In this document: positions 16,845 to 24,877 of the stretch, piece by piece
Numbering within the stretch: the stretch's first letter is position 1
Layout: every line of letters starts with the position of its first letter
Source: Rhodospirillales bacterium
Lineage (GTDB): Bacteria > Pseudomonadota > Alphaproteobacteria > Rhodospirillales > JAPHRK01
Length of the DNA stretch: 33,115 nucleotides
NCBI GenBank assembly: GCA_026196105.1
Contig: JAPHRK010000039.1
Span: 1 to 33,115, forward strand
Direction of reading: 5' to 3'
Program-made: the position numbers and the translations under genes
The notes under the pieces: generated by a model
What the model was told of the DNA's origin: nothing
What the model saw: the letters and a program-made list of their open reading frames with translations, nothing else
Database searches by the model: none

Positions 16845-17339
16845 ATGAAAAAGCACCCGACATTTTCTTTAGGGATCATTATTGCCCTGACGATTACCCT
16901 CTCGGATCTTATTTCCAAGTGGTGGATCGTCGAAAATGTCATGCAGCCACCCCATGTTATTCCCGTGACATCGTTTTTTAACATTGTCATGGCTTGGAAC
17001 AAGGGAGTGAGCTTCGGCATGTTTTCCTCTGACTCCCCCTATAATCAATGGATTTTAGCAGGCTTAGCCTTTTCTATAGCTATAGGGCTCCTCGTTTGGC
17101 TTTGGAGAAATGAAGATAAAATTATCGCCGTTTCGCTTGGCTTAGTTATAGGAGGTGCCTTTGGAAATGCGATTGATCGTTTGCATTATGGGGCTGTTGC
17201 CGATTTTCTAGACTTCTATATTGGAAGATATCATTGGCCCGCTTTCAATGTGGCAGATATTGCGATATCCTGTGGTGCAGCACTTCTTATTTTTGATTCC
17301 TTGTTCCGAAAACAGGAATCCCCTAAAAAGGATGAATAG
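16845..17339 (+). CDS. lspA: Lipoprotein signal peptidase (signal peptidase II)
   Basis: LspA cleaves signal peptides of diacylglyceryl-modified prolipoproteins in the inner membrane. This 164-residue protein has four hydrophobic segments (about residues 8-28, 40-60, 68-88, 94-150 in part). The catalytic aspartates are Asp120 (VADFLDF) and Asp138 (FNVADIAI), the dyad known from the family; GNAIDRLHYG precedes them. The ATG at 16845 is chosen over the adjacent TTG at 16842. It lies five bases after ileS, the usual neighbour. The next gene encodes a lipoprotein, a likely substrate of this enzyme. Confidence 0.95.
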   Translation: MKKHPTFSLGIIIALTITLSDLISKWWIVENVMQPPHVIPVTSFFNIVMAWNKGVSFGMFSSDSPYNQWILAGLAFSIAIGLLVWLWRNEDKIIAVSLGLVIGGAFGNAIDRLHYGAVADFLDFYIGRYHWPAFNVADIAISCGAALLIFDSLFRKQESPKKDE

Positions 17340-17347
17340 TTAGATAA

Positions 17348-17935
17348 ATGGTGGCAGTAGGAATGAAAAACACATTACGATTTATCTTCGTCTGCGGGAT
17401 TGGGGCCTTTGCTTTGACCGGATGTGATAGCATAAGTGAGAACTTAGGTTATTCCAAACGAGCCCCTGATGAGTTTGCTGTTTATCGGCGCGCCCCTTTG
17501 AGCCTTCCACCAAGCTATGCTCTTCGCCCTCCATCCGAAGCAGGCAAAGATCGTCCTGGTACTGAATCCATGACAACTGTCGCTCGGCGTTCACTCCTAA
17601 GCCAGAGTAGGCAAAAACGTGAAGCTGCTTTAGCAGAGGGCCGTAGTCTAGGTGAACAATCTCTGCTCCGCAGACTAGGAGCTTTAGATATTGACCCAAA
17701 TATTCGTCGCTTGGTTAATCGCGAAACCTCTATCTATATTGAGGAAGATAAAGAATTTACGGATAAGCTTCTGTTCTGGAAAGAGAAAAAACCTTTTGGC
17801 GACACGGTTGACGCTCTGAAAGAAAACAAACGTATCCAGGAAGGCCAAGCCCTTGGCAAAGAAATTGATGGCAAAGGGACTCCCAGTATTGGGAAGAAAA
17901 AGAAAAAAGGTCTCCTTGAGGGCCTTTTTGACTAA
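17348..17935 (+). CDS. DUF3035 lipoprotein, probable BamF-like outer-membrane assembly subunit
   Basis: This is a 195-residue lipoprotein. The signal sequence ends in the lipobox FALTGC (Cys26), so it should be cut by LspA and anchored by lipid. The mature part has the region APDEFAVYRRAPLSLPPSYALRPP, characteristic of the DUF3035 family. The family was described as BamF, an alphaproteobacterial lipoprotein of the beta-barrel assembly machinery; I recall that assignment rather than prove it. The C-terminus is strongly basic (GKKKKKG). The start may be the ATG at 17348 or the one at 17363. The latter gives a more canonical signal peptide, but neither has a clear ribosome binding site. It lies eight bases after lspA, and its stop directly abuts the M16 peptidase start. 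Confidence 0.8.
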   Translation: MVAVGMKNTLRFIFVCGIGAFALTGCDSISENLGYSKRAPDEFAVYRRAPLSLPPSYALRPPSEAGKDRPGTESMTTVARRSLLSQSRQKREAALAEGRSLGEQSLLRRLGALDIDPNIRRLVNRETSIYIEEDKEFTDKLLFWKEKKPFGDTVDALKENKRIQEGQALGKEIDGKGTPSIGKKKKKGLLEGLFD

Positions 17936-19300
17936 GTGAGTAATTTCCAGCGCCCCTTCTTTTTGTTTATTTTCATGCTGGCTTGGGGAGTATTTTCCCT
18001 AAGCCAAGATGTTGCTGCAAAAGTTTTCAATCCAGAAACTTTCACTTTGAAAAATGGTATGCAAGTTGTCGTGGTGTCCAACCACCGCGCCCCAATTGTT
18101 TCTCATATGGTCTGGTACAAAGTCGGTTCTGCTGATGAACTTGAAGGAAAATCTGGATTAGCCCATTTCTTTGAACACCTTATGTTTAAAGGAACTCCGA
18201 GTTACCCTGATGGTGAATTCTCAAAACTCGTTGCCCAAAATGGCGGCCAGGAAAATGCTTTCACGTCCTCTGATTATACAGCTTACTACCAAACAGTTGC
18301 TGTCGATCGTTTAGAATTGATGATGAGGTTAGAGGCAGACCGCATGACCAATTTAGCTCTGACGAAAGAGGTCATTGAGCCGGAACGGTTGGTTATTCTC
18401 GAAGAACGTCGCCAAAGGGTCGACAATAAACCTCGTTCTCTCTTGGCAGAGCAAATGAGTGCATCCCTTTTCCTCAACCACCCTTACCGAAACCCCGTAA
18501 TCGGCTGGGCCCATGAGATAGAAAAATTATCTCTGGAAGATTTACGCAAATTTTATAAAAAGTGGTACGCACCGAACAATGCTATTTTAGTGGTTGCAGG
18601 TGATATCACAGCTGCCCAGCTCAAACCTTTAGCAGAAAAATATTATGGGGTTATTCCCCGTAATCCTGATCTGCAAAAACGCAACCGTGCAGAAGAACCA
18701 CCTCACCGTGTCCCCAGACGACTGGTTTTAAAAGATGCGCGTGTACGGCAACCTATATGGAGTAGAACCTATCTTGCCCCAAGCTTGGTAAAGAGTGATA
18801 AAGCAACTCCGTATGCCTTAGAAGTTTTGGCTGAGCTTCTAGGGTCAGGCTCAAAATCCCGACTTTATAGGGAGCTAACTTTCAAAAAGAAGTTAACTGT
18901 ATCTGCAGGGGCGAGCTACTCCATGGGTGGGCGAGACCATAGTCGGTTCTCACTTTATGGCAGCCCAACACCCCAAACATCAATCGAACAGCTTGAAGCA
19001 GCTCTTGAAGCAGAAATTGCCAGTCTTTTAAAAGATGGGCTTAGCCAAATCGAGGTGGATGAAGCCAAGCAACGCCTCGTAGATAGCGCCGCTTTCGCTC
19101 GAGATTCGCTCACCGCTGGAGCTAGAGTTTTAGGTGCAGCCATCGCGAGCGGACAAACAGTCGACGATGTTGAAGCCTGGCCTAGCCGGATAAGCTTGGT
19201 CACCAAAGAACAGGTCATGGAGGCAGCTAAAATGGTCTTCAAGCCCTCTCATTCGGTCACAGGGCTTTTGCTTCCTGAAGATAAGCAGGTGGCAAAATAA
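17936..19300 (+). CDS. M16 family zinc peptidase, catalytic subunit
   Basis: This 454-residue periplasmic insulinase-family peptidase has a signal peptide at about residues 1-28 (MSNFQRPFFLFIFMLAWGVF, cut near VAA). The inverted zinc motif HxxEH is intact as His77-Phe-Phe-Glu80-His81, and Glu157 in LVILEERR, 76 residues later, is the expected third zinc ligand. A second M16 domain with the substrate-binding Arg/Tyr-type region occupies the C-terminal half. The start is GTG, directly after the stop of the preceding lipoprotein gene, implying translational coupling. The next gene overlaps it by one base and encodes an inactive M16 homologue, so the two probably form a heterodimer of the kind known for M16B proteins and mitochondrial processing peptidase. 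The substrate is unknown. Confidence 0.92.
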   Translation: MSNFQRPFFLFIFMLAWGVFSLSQDVAAKVFNPETFTLKNGMQVVVVSNHRAPIVSHMVWYKVGSADELEGKSGLAHFFEHLMFKGTPSYPDGEFSKLVAQNGGQENAFTSSDYTAYYQTVAVDRLELMMRLEADRMTNLALTKEVIEPERLVILEERRQRVDNKPRSLLAEQMSASLFLNHPYRNPVIGWAHEIEKLSLEDLRKFYKKWYAPNNAILVVAGDITAAQLKPLAEKYYGVIPRNPDLQKRNRAEEPPHRVPRRLVLKDARVRQPIWSRTYLAPSLVKSDKATPYALEVLAELLGSGSKSRLYRELTFKKKLTVSAGASYSMGGRDHSRFSLYGSPTPQTSIEQLEAALEAEIASLLKDGLSQIEVDEAKQRLVDSAAFARDSLTAGARVLGAAIASGQTVDDVEAWPSRISLVTKEQVMEAAKMVFKPSHSVTGLLLPEDKQVAK

Positions 19301-20610
19301 TGTATAAGAAAATTCTTTTTTCCTTACTCTTTTCTTGCCTGTTATCGGTCAGTGCCAAAGCTGTAGAAATTGAGAAAGTGACAGGTAAAAATGGCGTTGA
19401 AGCATGGTTGGTCGAAGATCATACCAACCCTATCATCACAGTCTCATTAGCTTTTCGGGGTGGGTCAGCCTTAGACCCAAAAGGGAAAGAAGGGGTTTCC
19501 AATTTTGTTTCAGGACTTCTTGATGAAGGCGCCGGGGAATTAGATTCCCAAGCCTTCAGGGGGAAAATGGAAGATCTCTCGATCTCTTTAAGTTTTAGAG
19601 CAGGCTTAGAAAGATTTACAGGCACCTTGGCAACACTCAGCAAAAACAAAGACGAAGCTTTCAATCTATTGCGATTGGCTTTAACTAAGCCTCGGTTCAA
19701 TCAAGAAGCCGTCACACGTATTCGATCACAGATACAAGCATCCTTAAAACAAGCCTCACAAAACCCTAATGTCATCGCTTCTGTTGCTTTTGAAGAAGCC
19801 CTTTTTCCTAATCATCCCTACTCGCGCCCGACCGATGGTACAGAAGAAACTCTCGCAACTTTGACCGTTGATGACCTCAAAGAGTTTGTAAAAAAACGGC
19901 TGGCTAAAGACAATCTGATTATTGGTGTTGTTGGCGACATCACGCCCCAACAACTTGCTGCTGTTATAGATAAAACATTTAGCGACCTTCCTGATAAAGC
20001 GGCACCATGGGAGCTTCCTGAAGTGCTTCCAGCGAAGGGGAACAAACCGATCATCATTGACCGCCCCATTCCACAGAGTGTCATTAGGGTTGGCCAAGTT
20101 GGAGTTAAACGTAAGCATAAGGATTTCTATCCGGCTTATGTTCTTAACTATATCCTCGGTGGGGGTAGCTTCTCCTCACGGCTATATAAAGAGATTAGAG
20201 AGAAACGGGGATTAGCTTATTCTCCCTACTCGTATCTTTATCCGATGAATTCATCTTCTCTTTTTGCAGGAGGCGCTGGGACAGCAAACGAACGGGTTGG
20301 GGAAACAGTTGACGTTCTACTCAAAGAGTGGCGTCGTATGGAGACCAATGGGGCCACGGCTGAAGAAGTAAACAATGCAAAAACCTATCTCACGGGCTCT
20401 TTTCCTTTGCGCTTTAGTTCCAGTTCAAACATTGCCAGTATTCTCGTTTCAATGCAGTTGAATGAATTAGGCGACCAGTTCCTCAATGAACGAAATAAGT
20501 TTGTTGAAGCTGTCACCCTTGAGCAAGTAAACAAAGTGGCTAAGTCACTTCTTGATACCGATAACCTTGTTGTTGTTATCGTTGGCCAACCAAAAGGATT
20601 AAAACAATGA
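19300..20610 (+). CDS. M16 family peptidase-like protein, non-catalytic partner
   Basis: This 436-residue exported protein has a signal peptide (MYKKILFSLLFSCLLSVSAKA). It is homologous in layout to its upstream neighbour, with two M16 halves, but the catalytic motif is gone: where the neighbour has HFFEH, this protein has NFVSG (68-72). It keeps the C-terminal substrate-binding region (GGGSFSSRLYKEIREKRGLAYSPYS), which in M16 partners completes the active site of the catalytic chain through Arg and Tyr residues. The start codon overlaps the preceding stop (TAATG), and its own stop overlaps the next start (ATGA), so all are translationally coupled. It most likely acts as the regulatory/binding subunit of the pair. 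Confidence 0.9.
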   Translation: MYKKILFSLLFSCLLSVSAKAVEIEKVTGKNGVEAWLVEDHTNPIITVSLAFRGGSALDPKGKEGVSNFVSGLLDEGAGELDSQAFRGKMEDLSISLSFRAGLERFTGTLATLSKNKDEAFNLLRLALTKPRFNQEAVTRIRSQIQASLKQASQNPNVIASVAFEEALFPNHPYSRPTDGTEETLATLTVDDLKEFVKKRLAKDNLIIGVVGDITPQQLAAVIDKTFSDLPDKAAPWELPEVLPAKGNKPIIIDRPIPQSVIRVGQVGVKRKHKDFYPAYVLNYILGGGSFSSRLYKEIREKRGLAYSPYSYLYPMNSSSLFAGGAGTANERVGETVDVLLKEWRRMETNGATAEEVNNAKTYLTGSFPLRFSSSSNIASILVSMQLNELGDQFLNERNKFVEAVTLEQVNKVAKSLLDTDNLVVVIVGQPKGLKQ

Positions 20611-21191
20611 GCGATTTTGGACCTAAGGTAACCTTAAATAATCCTGCATTTATCCACCCAAGCGCCCTCCTTTACGGCAAGGTCACGGTTGAAGAAGAAG
20701 CGAGTATTTGGCCTTATGTCGTCGCTAGAGCCGAGAATTATGAAATTAAAATTGGTAAACGAACCAATATTCAAGACTTTGTTATGCTCCACGTAGGTTA
20801 CGACACACCCACTATCATTGGCGAGAATTGCTCAATCACCCATCATTGCACCATCCACGGCTGCTCCATTGGCAACAACACTCTGGTGGGCATTAACAGC
20901 ACCATTATGGATGGCTGCATCATCGGCGATAACTGCATCATCGGCGCCCACACTTTTCTCAAAGACGGGACAGTCATTCCAGATAATTCTGTGGTGATGG
21001 GCTCTCCGGGCGAGGTTAAGAAAGAACGCAATTCCTATGTCGCCAATTGCATGAACGCAGAGCTTTACCTACGTAACGCCCACTTCTATGCCGAGGGCAA
21101 GCATAACGCCTGGGAAGGCCCAGAGTTCGCGGCTGAACTGATGGGAAAGATGAGTGATCTTGGAGCAGAGTTCAAAAAATTATACGGCTAG
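20607..21191 (+). CDS. Gamma-class carbonic anhydrase-like hexapeptide-repeat protein
   Basis: This 194-residue left-handed beta-helix protein belongs to the YrdA/PaaY/CamH group. Hexapeptide repeats run from about residue 15 to 130 (for example VTVEEEASIWP, IIGENCSITHHCTIHGC, SIGNNTLVGINS). The three zinc-site histidines of gamma carbonic anhydrases appear conserved as His62 (VMLHVG), His79 and His84 (THHCTIHG). Some homologues are carbonic anhydrases and others are thioesterases or have no shown activity, so the reaction is not certain. The gene overlaps the M16 partner gene by four bases (ATGA). A hairpin terminator starts at its stop codon and closes the long + strand block. Confidence 0.85.
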   Translation: MSDFGPKVTLNNPAFIHPSALLYGKVTVEEEASIWPYVVARAENYEIKIGKRTNIQDFVMLHVGYDTPTIIGENCSITHHCTIHGCSIGNNTLVGINSTIMDGCIIGDNCIIGAHTFLKDGTVIPDNSVVMGSPGEVKKERNSYVANCMNAELYLRNAHFYAEGKHNAWEGPEFAAELMGKMSDLGAEFKKLYG

Positions 21192-21212
21192 AGTTGAAAA
21201 CTCCAGCCGTAT
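21182..21212. terminator. Bidirectional terminator between convergent genes
   Basis: ATACGGCT (21182-21189) pairs with AGCCGTAT (21205-21212), and GAGTT (21191-21195) pairs with AACTC (21199-21203), with a single A/C mismatch between the stems and a GAA loop. It lies between the convergent carbonic anhydrase-like and PaaK-like genes and overlaps the stop of the former. On the minus strand a run of six T follows at once, making it a good intrinsic terminator for the liv operon. On the plus strand the following sequence is A/T-rich but lacks a T-run. Confidence 0.75.
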
Positions 21213-21240
21213 TAAAACTAATTATTGGTAACGAAGTTAC

Positions 21241-22473
21241 CTATTCGTAAGTGCGAATATCGTCGATGACTTTGCCATCGTTAGCAAGGGAACCTTTGTC
21301 AACGAGAGCGACTTCACCTTTAAGCTTACAGACTTGAGCCAAAGTTGCAGTAATTCCATCCACGGATGGTGATCCATTAACTTCACAGTTGAAAACCATA
21401 AAATCCTTGTTGTCTTTATTGTCGACAACCAAACGGCCTTTAATAATTTCTGGGTGACGTTTAACCACTTCAGCTACCTGTTCAGGGTGAACAAACATGC
21501 CTTTGATTTTGGTGGTTTGGTCCGCACGGCCCATCCAGCCTTTAATCCGTTTGTTAGTCCGCCCACAAGAGCTAAGCCCAGGCATAACAGCAGAAAGATC
21601 ACCCGTAGCAAAACGAATAAGAGGATAGAGTTTGTTCTCTAACAACGTAACGACGATCTCGCCAACTTCACCATCAGCAACAGGCTCACCAGTTCCAGGG
21701 CGTACGATTTCAACAATCACGCCTTCGTCCATAATCATGCCTTCAAGGGCAGATGATTCATAGGCAATGACACCAAGATCAGCCGTGGCAAAATTCTGAT
21801 ACATATCAACGCCACGGTCTTTGTATTGCTGGCGTAAAGAAGGAGGAAGTGCCTCACCGCCAACCATAGCTTTAGTAATAGAGCTTGCGTCCAAACCTGC
21901 TTCTTCAGCTTTATCAAGCAAGGTTTTCAAGAAAGACGGTGTGCCTGAATAGGCTGTTGGTTTAAGGTGGGCAATTGCCGCAACTTGTTGTTCTGTATTG
22001 CCAACACCAGCGGGGAAAATGGTGCAACCAAGCGCTCTGGCTGAAGCGTCCATAATCCAACCACCCGGCGTTAGGTGATAAGAAAAACTATTGTGAACGA
22101 GGTCACCTTTGCGGAAACCAGCAGCATAGAAAGAACGGGCACCCCGCCAAAAATCGCCATCGCCTTGAGGTTCAAAAATTGGGCCAGGAGATTGGAATAT
22201 CCGAGCCATCGCATCCAGTTCAACCGTGGCTAACCCCCCAAAAGGCGGTTTATCTTTTTGGCCTTGGATCAGGTCGTGCTTACGGGTAAGAGGTAACTTT
22301 GATAATGCCGCACGATCGGTCAAAGAGGCAGGATCAACGTCTTTAAAGACATCGCCATAATGAGATGACTTCTCTTTTGCCAAAGTAATTTGACTACGCA
22401 GGGCCTCAAAATGAGCGCTTTCCCGTTCGTCATCCGAGCGTGTTTCAAGCGCGTCGAAATGCTGATCCGACAT
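21241..22473 (-). CDS. PaaK-like adenylate-forming protein with a degenerate ATP loop
   Basis: This 410-residue member of the phenylacetate-CoA ligase family within the ANL superfamily has a recognisable middle and C-terminal core: TAYSGTPSFLK, the VGGEALPPSLR turn, RFATGDLSAV (the ATP-binding Asp motif) and GRADQTTKIKGMFVHPEQV (the hinge region). The P-loop, which in active ligases reads SSGTTGxP, is replaced by SPGPIFEP (95-102). Either it uses a divergent phosphate loop or it no longer makes acyl-adenylate. It is the last gene of the liv operon, 77 bases after livF, with a terminator-like hairpin between. The start has AGGAAGGA upstream. Its substrate may be what the transporter imports, but that is inference. 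Confidence 0.82.
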   Translation of the reverse strand: MSDQHFDALETRSDDERESAHFEALRSQITLAKEKSSHYGDVFKDVDPASLTDRAALSKLPLTRKHDLIQGQKDKPPFGGLATVELDAMARIFQSPGPIFEPQGDGDFWRGARSFYAAGFRKGDLVHNSFSYHLTPGGWIMDASARALGCTIFPAGVGNTEQQVAAIAHLKPTAYSGTPSFLKTLLDKAEEAGLDASSITKAMVGGEALPPSLRQQYKDRGVDMYQNFATADLGVIAYESSALEGMIMDEGVIVEIVRPGTGEPVADGEVGEIVVTLLENKLYPLIRFATGDLSAVMPGLSSCGRTNKRIKGWMGRADQTTKIKGMFVHPEQVAEVVKRHPEIIKGRLVVDNKDNKDFMVFNCEVNGSPSVDGITATLAQVCKLKGEVALVDKGSLANDGKVIDDIRTYE

Positions 22474-22507
22474 AACCTATCGATCCTTCCTTTGAAATTC
22501 TTTACTG

Positions 22508-22532
22508 AAAAGGCGGGTTAAGATCGCCTTTT
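22508..22532 (-). terminator. Terminator-like hairpin between livF and the PaaK-like gene
   Basis: AAAAGGCG (22508-22515) and CGCCTTTT (22525-22532) form a perfect 8-bp stem with a nine-base loop, flanked by A and T runs in the style of an intrinsic terminator. It could partly stop transcription inside the operon and lower expression of the last gene. Confidence 0.55.
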
Positions 22533-22550
22533 ACCCTTATCCTTGGCGTA

Positions 22551-23366
22551 TTAGCTGAGCCAACGCTTGCGGCGACGATAATGTTTCACATCGCGGAAGC
22601 TCTTACGCTCCCCAGACTCAAGCCCAAGGTAAAATTCTTTAACGTCTTCGTTGCTTCTGAGAGATTCACCATCACCGTCCATAACGACCCGGCCGTTCTC
22701 AAGAATATATCCATAATCGGCATAACGAAGCCCGACCATAGCGTTCTGCTCTGCAAGAAGAATACTAACACCTTCTTTTTTATTGAGCCTGTGAACGATT
22801 TCAAAAATTTCTTCAACCAGCTGAGGTGCGAGCCCCATTGAGGGTTCATCCAACAAGATCATCTTTGGGTTTGCCATCAAAGCGCGACCAATAGCGACCA
22901 TCTGCTGCTCACCACCGGATGTATACCCGGCTAAACTGGTGCTTCTTTCTCTTAACCTTGGGAAGTAATGAAAAACCTTTTCCAATGATTCTTCGATGGC
23001 TGCACGGCCATCTGTACGGGTATAAGCCCCGGTCATTAGGTTTTCTTCAACCGTTAAATGCTCAAAACAATGGCGGCCTTCCATAACCTGGATGACGCCT
23101 CGTTTGACAAGTTCAGACGGCGTAAGCTTATCAATCTGGTCGCCCATGTATTCGATGCTTCCTTTGGTCACATCGCCACGTTCTGCACCCAGTAGGTTTG
23201 AAACAGCTTTTAGTGTAGTGGTTTTCCCTGCCCCGTTGGCGCCGAGGAGAGCAACAATGCCCCCCTCGGGTACCTCGAGGGAAACCCCCTTCAGCACCAG
23301 GATGACGTGATCATAGATCACCTCAATGTTGTTGACGGAGAGAAGGGTGTTTCCTGTATCACTCAT
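22551..23366 (-). CDS. livF: ABC transporter ATP-binding protein, LivF type
   Basis: This is one of the two ATPases of a branched-chain amino-acid-type (HAAT) importer, 271 residues. Walker A is GANGAGKTT (42-50), the signature is TSGGEQQ (about 149-155), and Walker B is MILLDEP (about 168-174). The signature with EQQ and the GLAPQLVEEIFE stretch are typical of LivF rather than LivG. A basic C-terminal tail (HYRRRKRW) of about 20 residues extends beyond E. coli LivF. It lies 36 bases downstream of the binding-protein gene. Confidence 0.93.
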   Translation of the reverse strand: MSDTGNTLLSVNNIEVIYDHVILVLKGVSLEVPEGGIVALLGANGAGKTTTLKAVSNLLGAERGDVTKGSIEYMGDQIDKLTPSELVKRGVIQVMEGRHCFEHLTVEENLMTGAYTRTDGRAAIEESLEKVFHYFPRLRERSTSLAGYTSGGEQQMVAIGRALMANPKMILLDEPSMGLAPQLVEEIFEIVHRLNKKEGVSILLAEQNAMVGLRYADYGYILENGRVVMDGDGESLRSNEDVKEFYLGLESGERKSFRDVKHYRRRKRWLS

Positions 23367-23402
23367 TTCTAAGTTACCTTTTTTATTCCAATTAAGTACA
23401 GA

Positions 23403-24722
23403 TTACATGCACTTACGTGGAGTAATGCCTTTTTCTTTGGCGTACTTCATAGCTGCTTCTTTGTACATTGGACGAACCATTGCATGGTCAGGCATAATCC
23501 AATCGGAAACAGGTTTCCAAGTGTTGCCATCCCATTGTGTGATAATCAGCGGAGATGTACCTTCGTGATCAGCACATGAAAGTTTAATAGATTTCATGAA
23601 ATCCTTCATGCCAAGTTCGGCAAAACGTTCTTCAGTCATGTCCATGTTTTCAAAACCGTAAGCAATCTCAGTTCCGTTAACAGACCGGTTGCCAAATTTC
23701 TTTTGAGCAACCTTCATGGCTTCAATAATAATCGCGCCATTAACCATACCACGGTTATAAAGAACTTCACCCCAGTTATTTTTCAAAGCAGCAGCCTTGT
23801 CGCCACCATAAAGGCCTTTTAGGATATCAGCATGAAGCTTGGTGAAATTGCCAGGAACATAAAAACTTGCAGCTTTGTATCCAATGGAAGCTTTCCCTGG
23901 AGGACGGGTATCATTCTCGCTTGCTGCCCACCAGTTACCAATGAAGCGATCCATTGGGAATTTAACAGCGGCAGCTTCTTTAATAGCGGTAGAGTTCATA
24001 ACACCCCAGCCCCACATAACAACATAGTCAGGGCGGATTTTACGACCAATGGTCAGCCAAGTAGCTTTCTGTTCCAAACCTGGGTGCGCAACAGGGTGCT
24101 TAGTGAATTTAAAACCATACTTTTTGGAGAGAGCAATAAAGGTATTGATTGGTTCTTTACCATAAGCAGAATCATGGTAAACCAATGAAATTTTCTTGCC
24201 TTTAAGCTTGTCCATGCCGCCAACTTCAGAACCAATATATTTGGTAATAGCCGTTGCTTGTGACCAATAGGTCGCAGGTGCGGTGAAGACCAGTGGGAAT
24301 ACAGTACCGTCTGAAGCAGCCGTACGACCATAGCCCATTGAGTGAATAACGATGCCGTCTTTTGCAGCGCGTTCAATCAAAGCATAGGTGATACCGGTAG
24401 AAAGAGGCATTACAACAGCGCCTTTTTTACCGTCTTTAATTTTAATACGCTCATAGCACTCAACACCACGTGCGGTGTTGTAACCGGTGTCGCATTCTTC
24501 CCAGGTCAGTTTAACGCCGTTTACGCCGCCTTGAGCGTTAACGTACTTGAAGTAGTCAACCAAACCATTGGCGTAAGGAATGCCGCCTGGAGCATAAGGA
24601 CCACTACGGTAAACGAGTAGGGGCATGTATTGCTCATCAGCTTGCACTGGTTCAGCAACTGTGAGACCGGTTATACCAACTGCCATACCGACAGCGGCTA
24701 AAATAAGCTTCTTAAGTTTCAT
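23403..24722 (-). CDS. livK: Periplasmic substrate-binding protein of the Liv-type ABC transporter
   Basis: This 439-residue type I periplasmic binding protein (Peripla_BP_6 family) has a clean signal peptide (MKLKKLILAAVGMAVGITGL, cut after VQA). The mature chain has the family's early PYANGLVDYFKYVNAQGGVNG segment and LTWEECDTGYN. It is longer than E. coli LivK/LivJ (about 345 mature residues) and aromatic-rich. Binding proteins of this subfamily often bind aromatic acids, amides or other carboxylates rather than branched-chain amino acids. The ribosome binding site AGGGAGG, six bases before the ATG, is the strongest in the operon, as expected for a protein needed in excess over the membrane parts. 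The symbol is by role, not substrate. Confidence 0.88.
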   Translation of the reverse strand: MKLKKLILAAVGMAVGITGLTVAEPVQADEQYMPLLVYRSGPYAPGGIPYANGLVDYFKYVNAQGGVNGVKLTWEECDTGYNTARGVECYERIKIKDGKKGAVVMPLSTGITYALIERAAKDGIVIHSMGYGRTAASDGTVFPLVFTAPATYWSQATAITKYIGSEVGGMDKLKGKKISLVYHDSAYGKEPINTFIALSKKYGFKFTKHPVAHPGLEQKATWLTIGRKIRPDYVVMWGWGVMNSTAIKEAAAVKFPMDRFIGNWWAASENDTRPPGKASIGYKAASFYVPGNFTKLHADILKGLYGGDKAAALKNNWGEVLYNRGMVNGAIIIEAMKVAQKKFGNRSVNGTEIAYGFENMDMTEERFAELGMKDFMKSIKLSCADHEGTSPLIITQWDGNTWKPVSDWIMPDHAMVRPMYKEAAMKYAKEKGITPRKCM

Positions 24723-24854
24723 ATTGTACCTCCCTTAAGGTAATTTATCTCGGTTGTGAAAGTCTCAATTTTTTGTTTCTTCAGACAATCTGCAAATCGA
24801 GGGTTTCAAACTCTAACATTAATATTTTTCCAGGGGAAACCCGTAAACCTTGAT

Positions 24855-24877
24855 CTTTCCCAATTAGTGGGGGAAAG
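24855..24877 (-). other. Hairpin at the livM stop, before livK
   Basis: CTTTCCC (24855-24861) pairs with GGGAAAG (24871-24877) across a nine-base loop that contains the livM stop codon. On the minus strand no U-run follows. In other liv-type operons such intercistronic hairpins can stabilise the upstream or downstream message. The 141-base livM-livK spacer shows no clear promoter. Confidence 0.4.
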
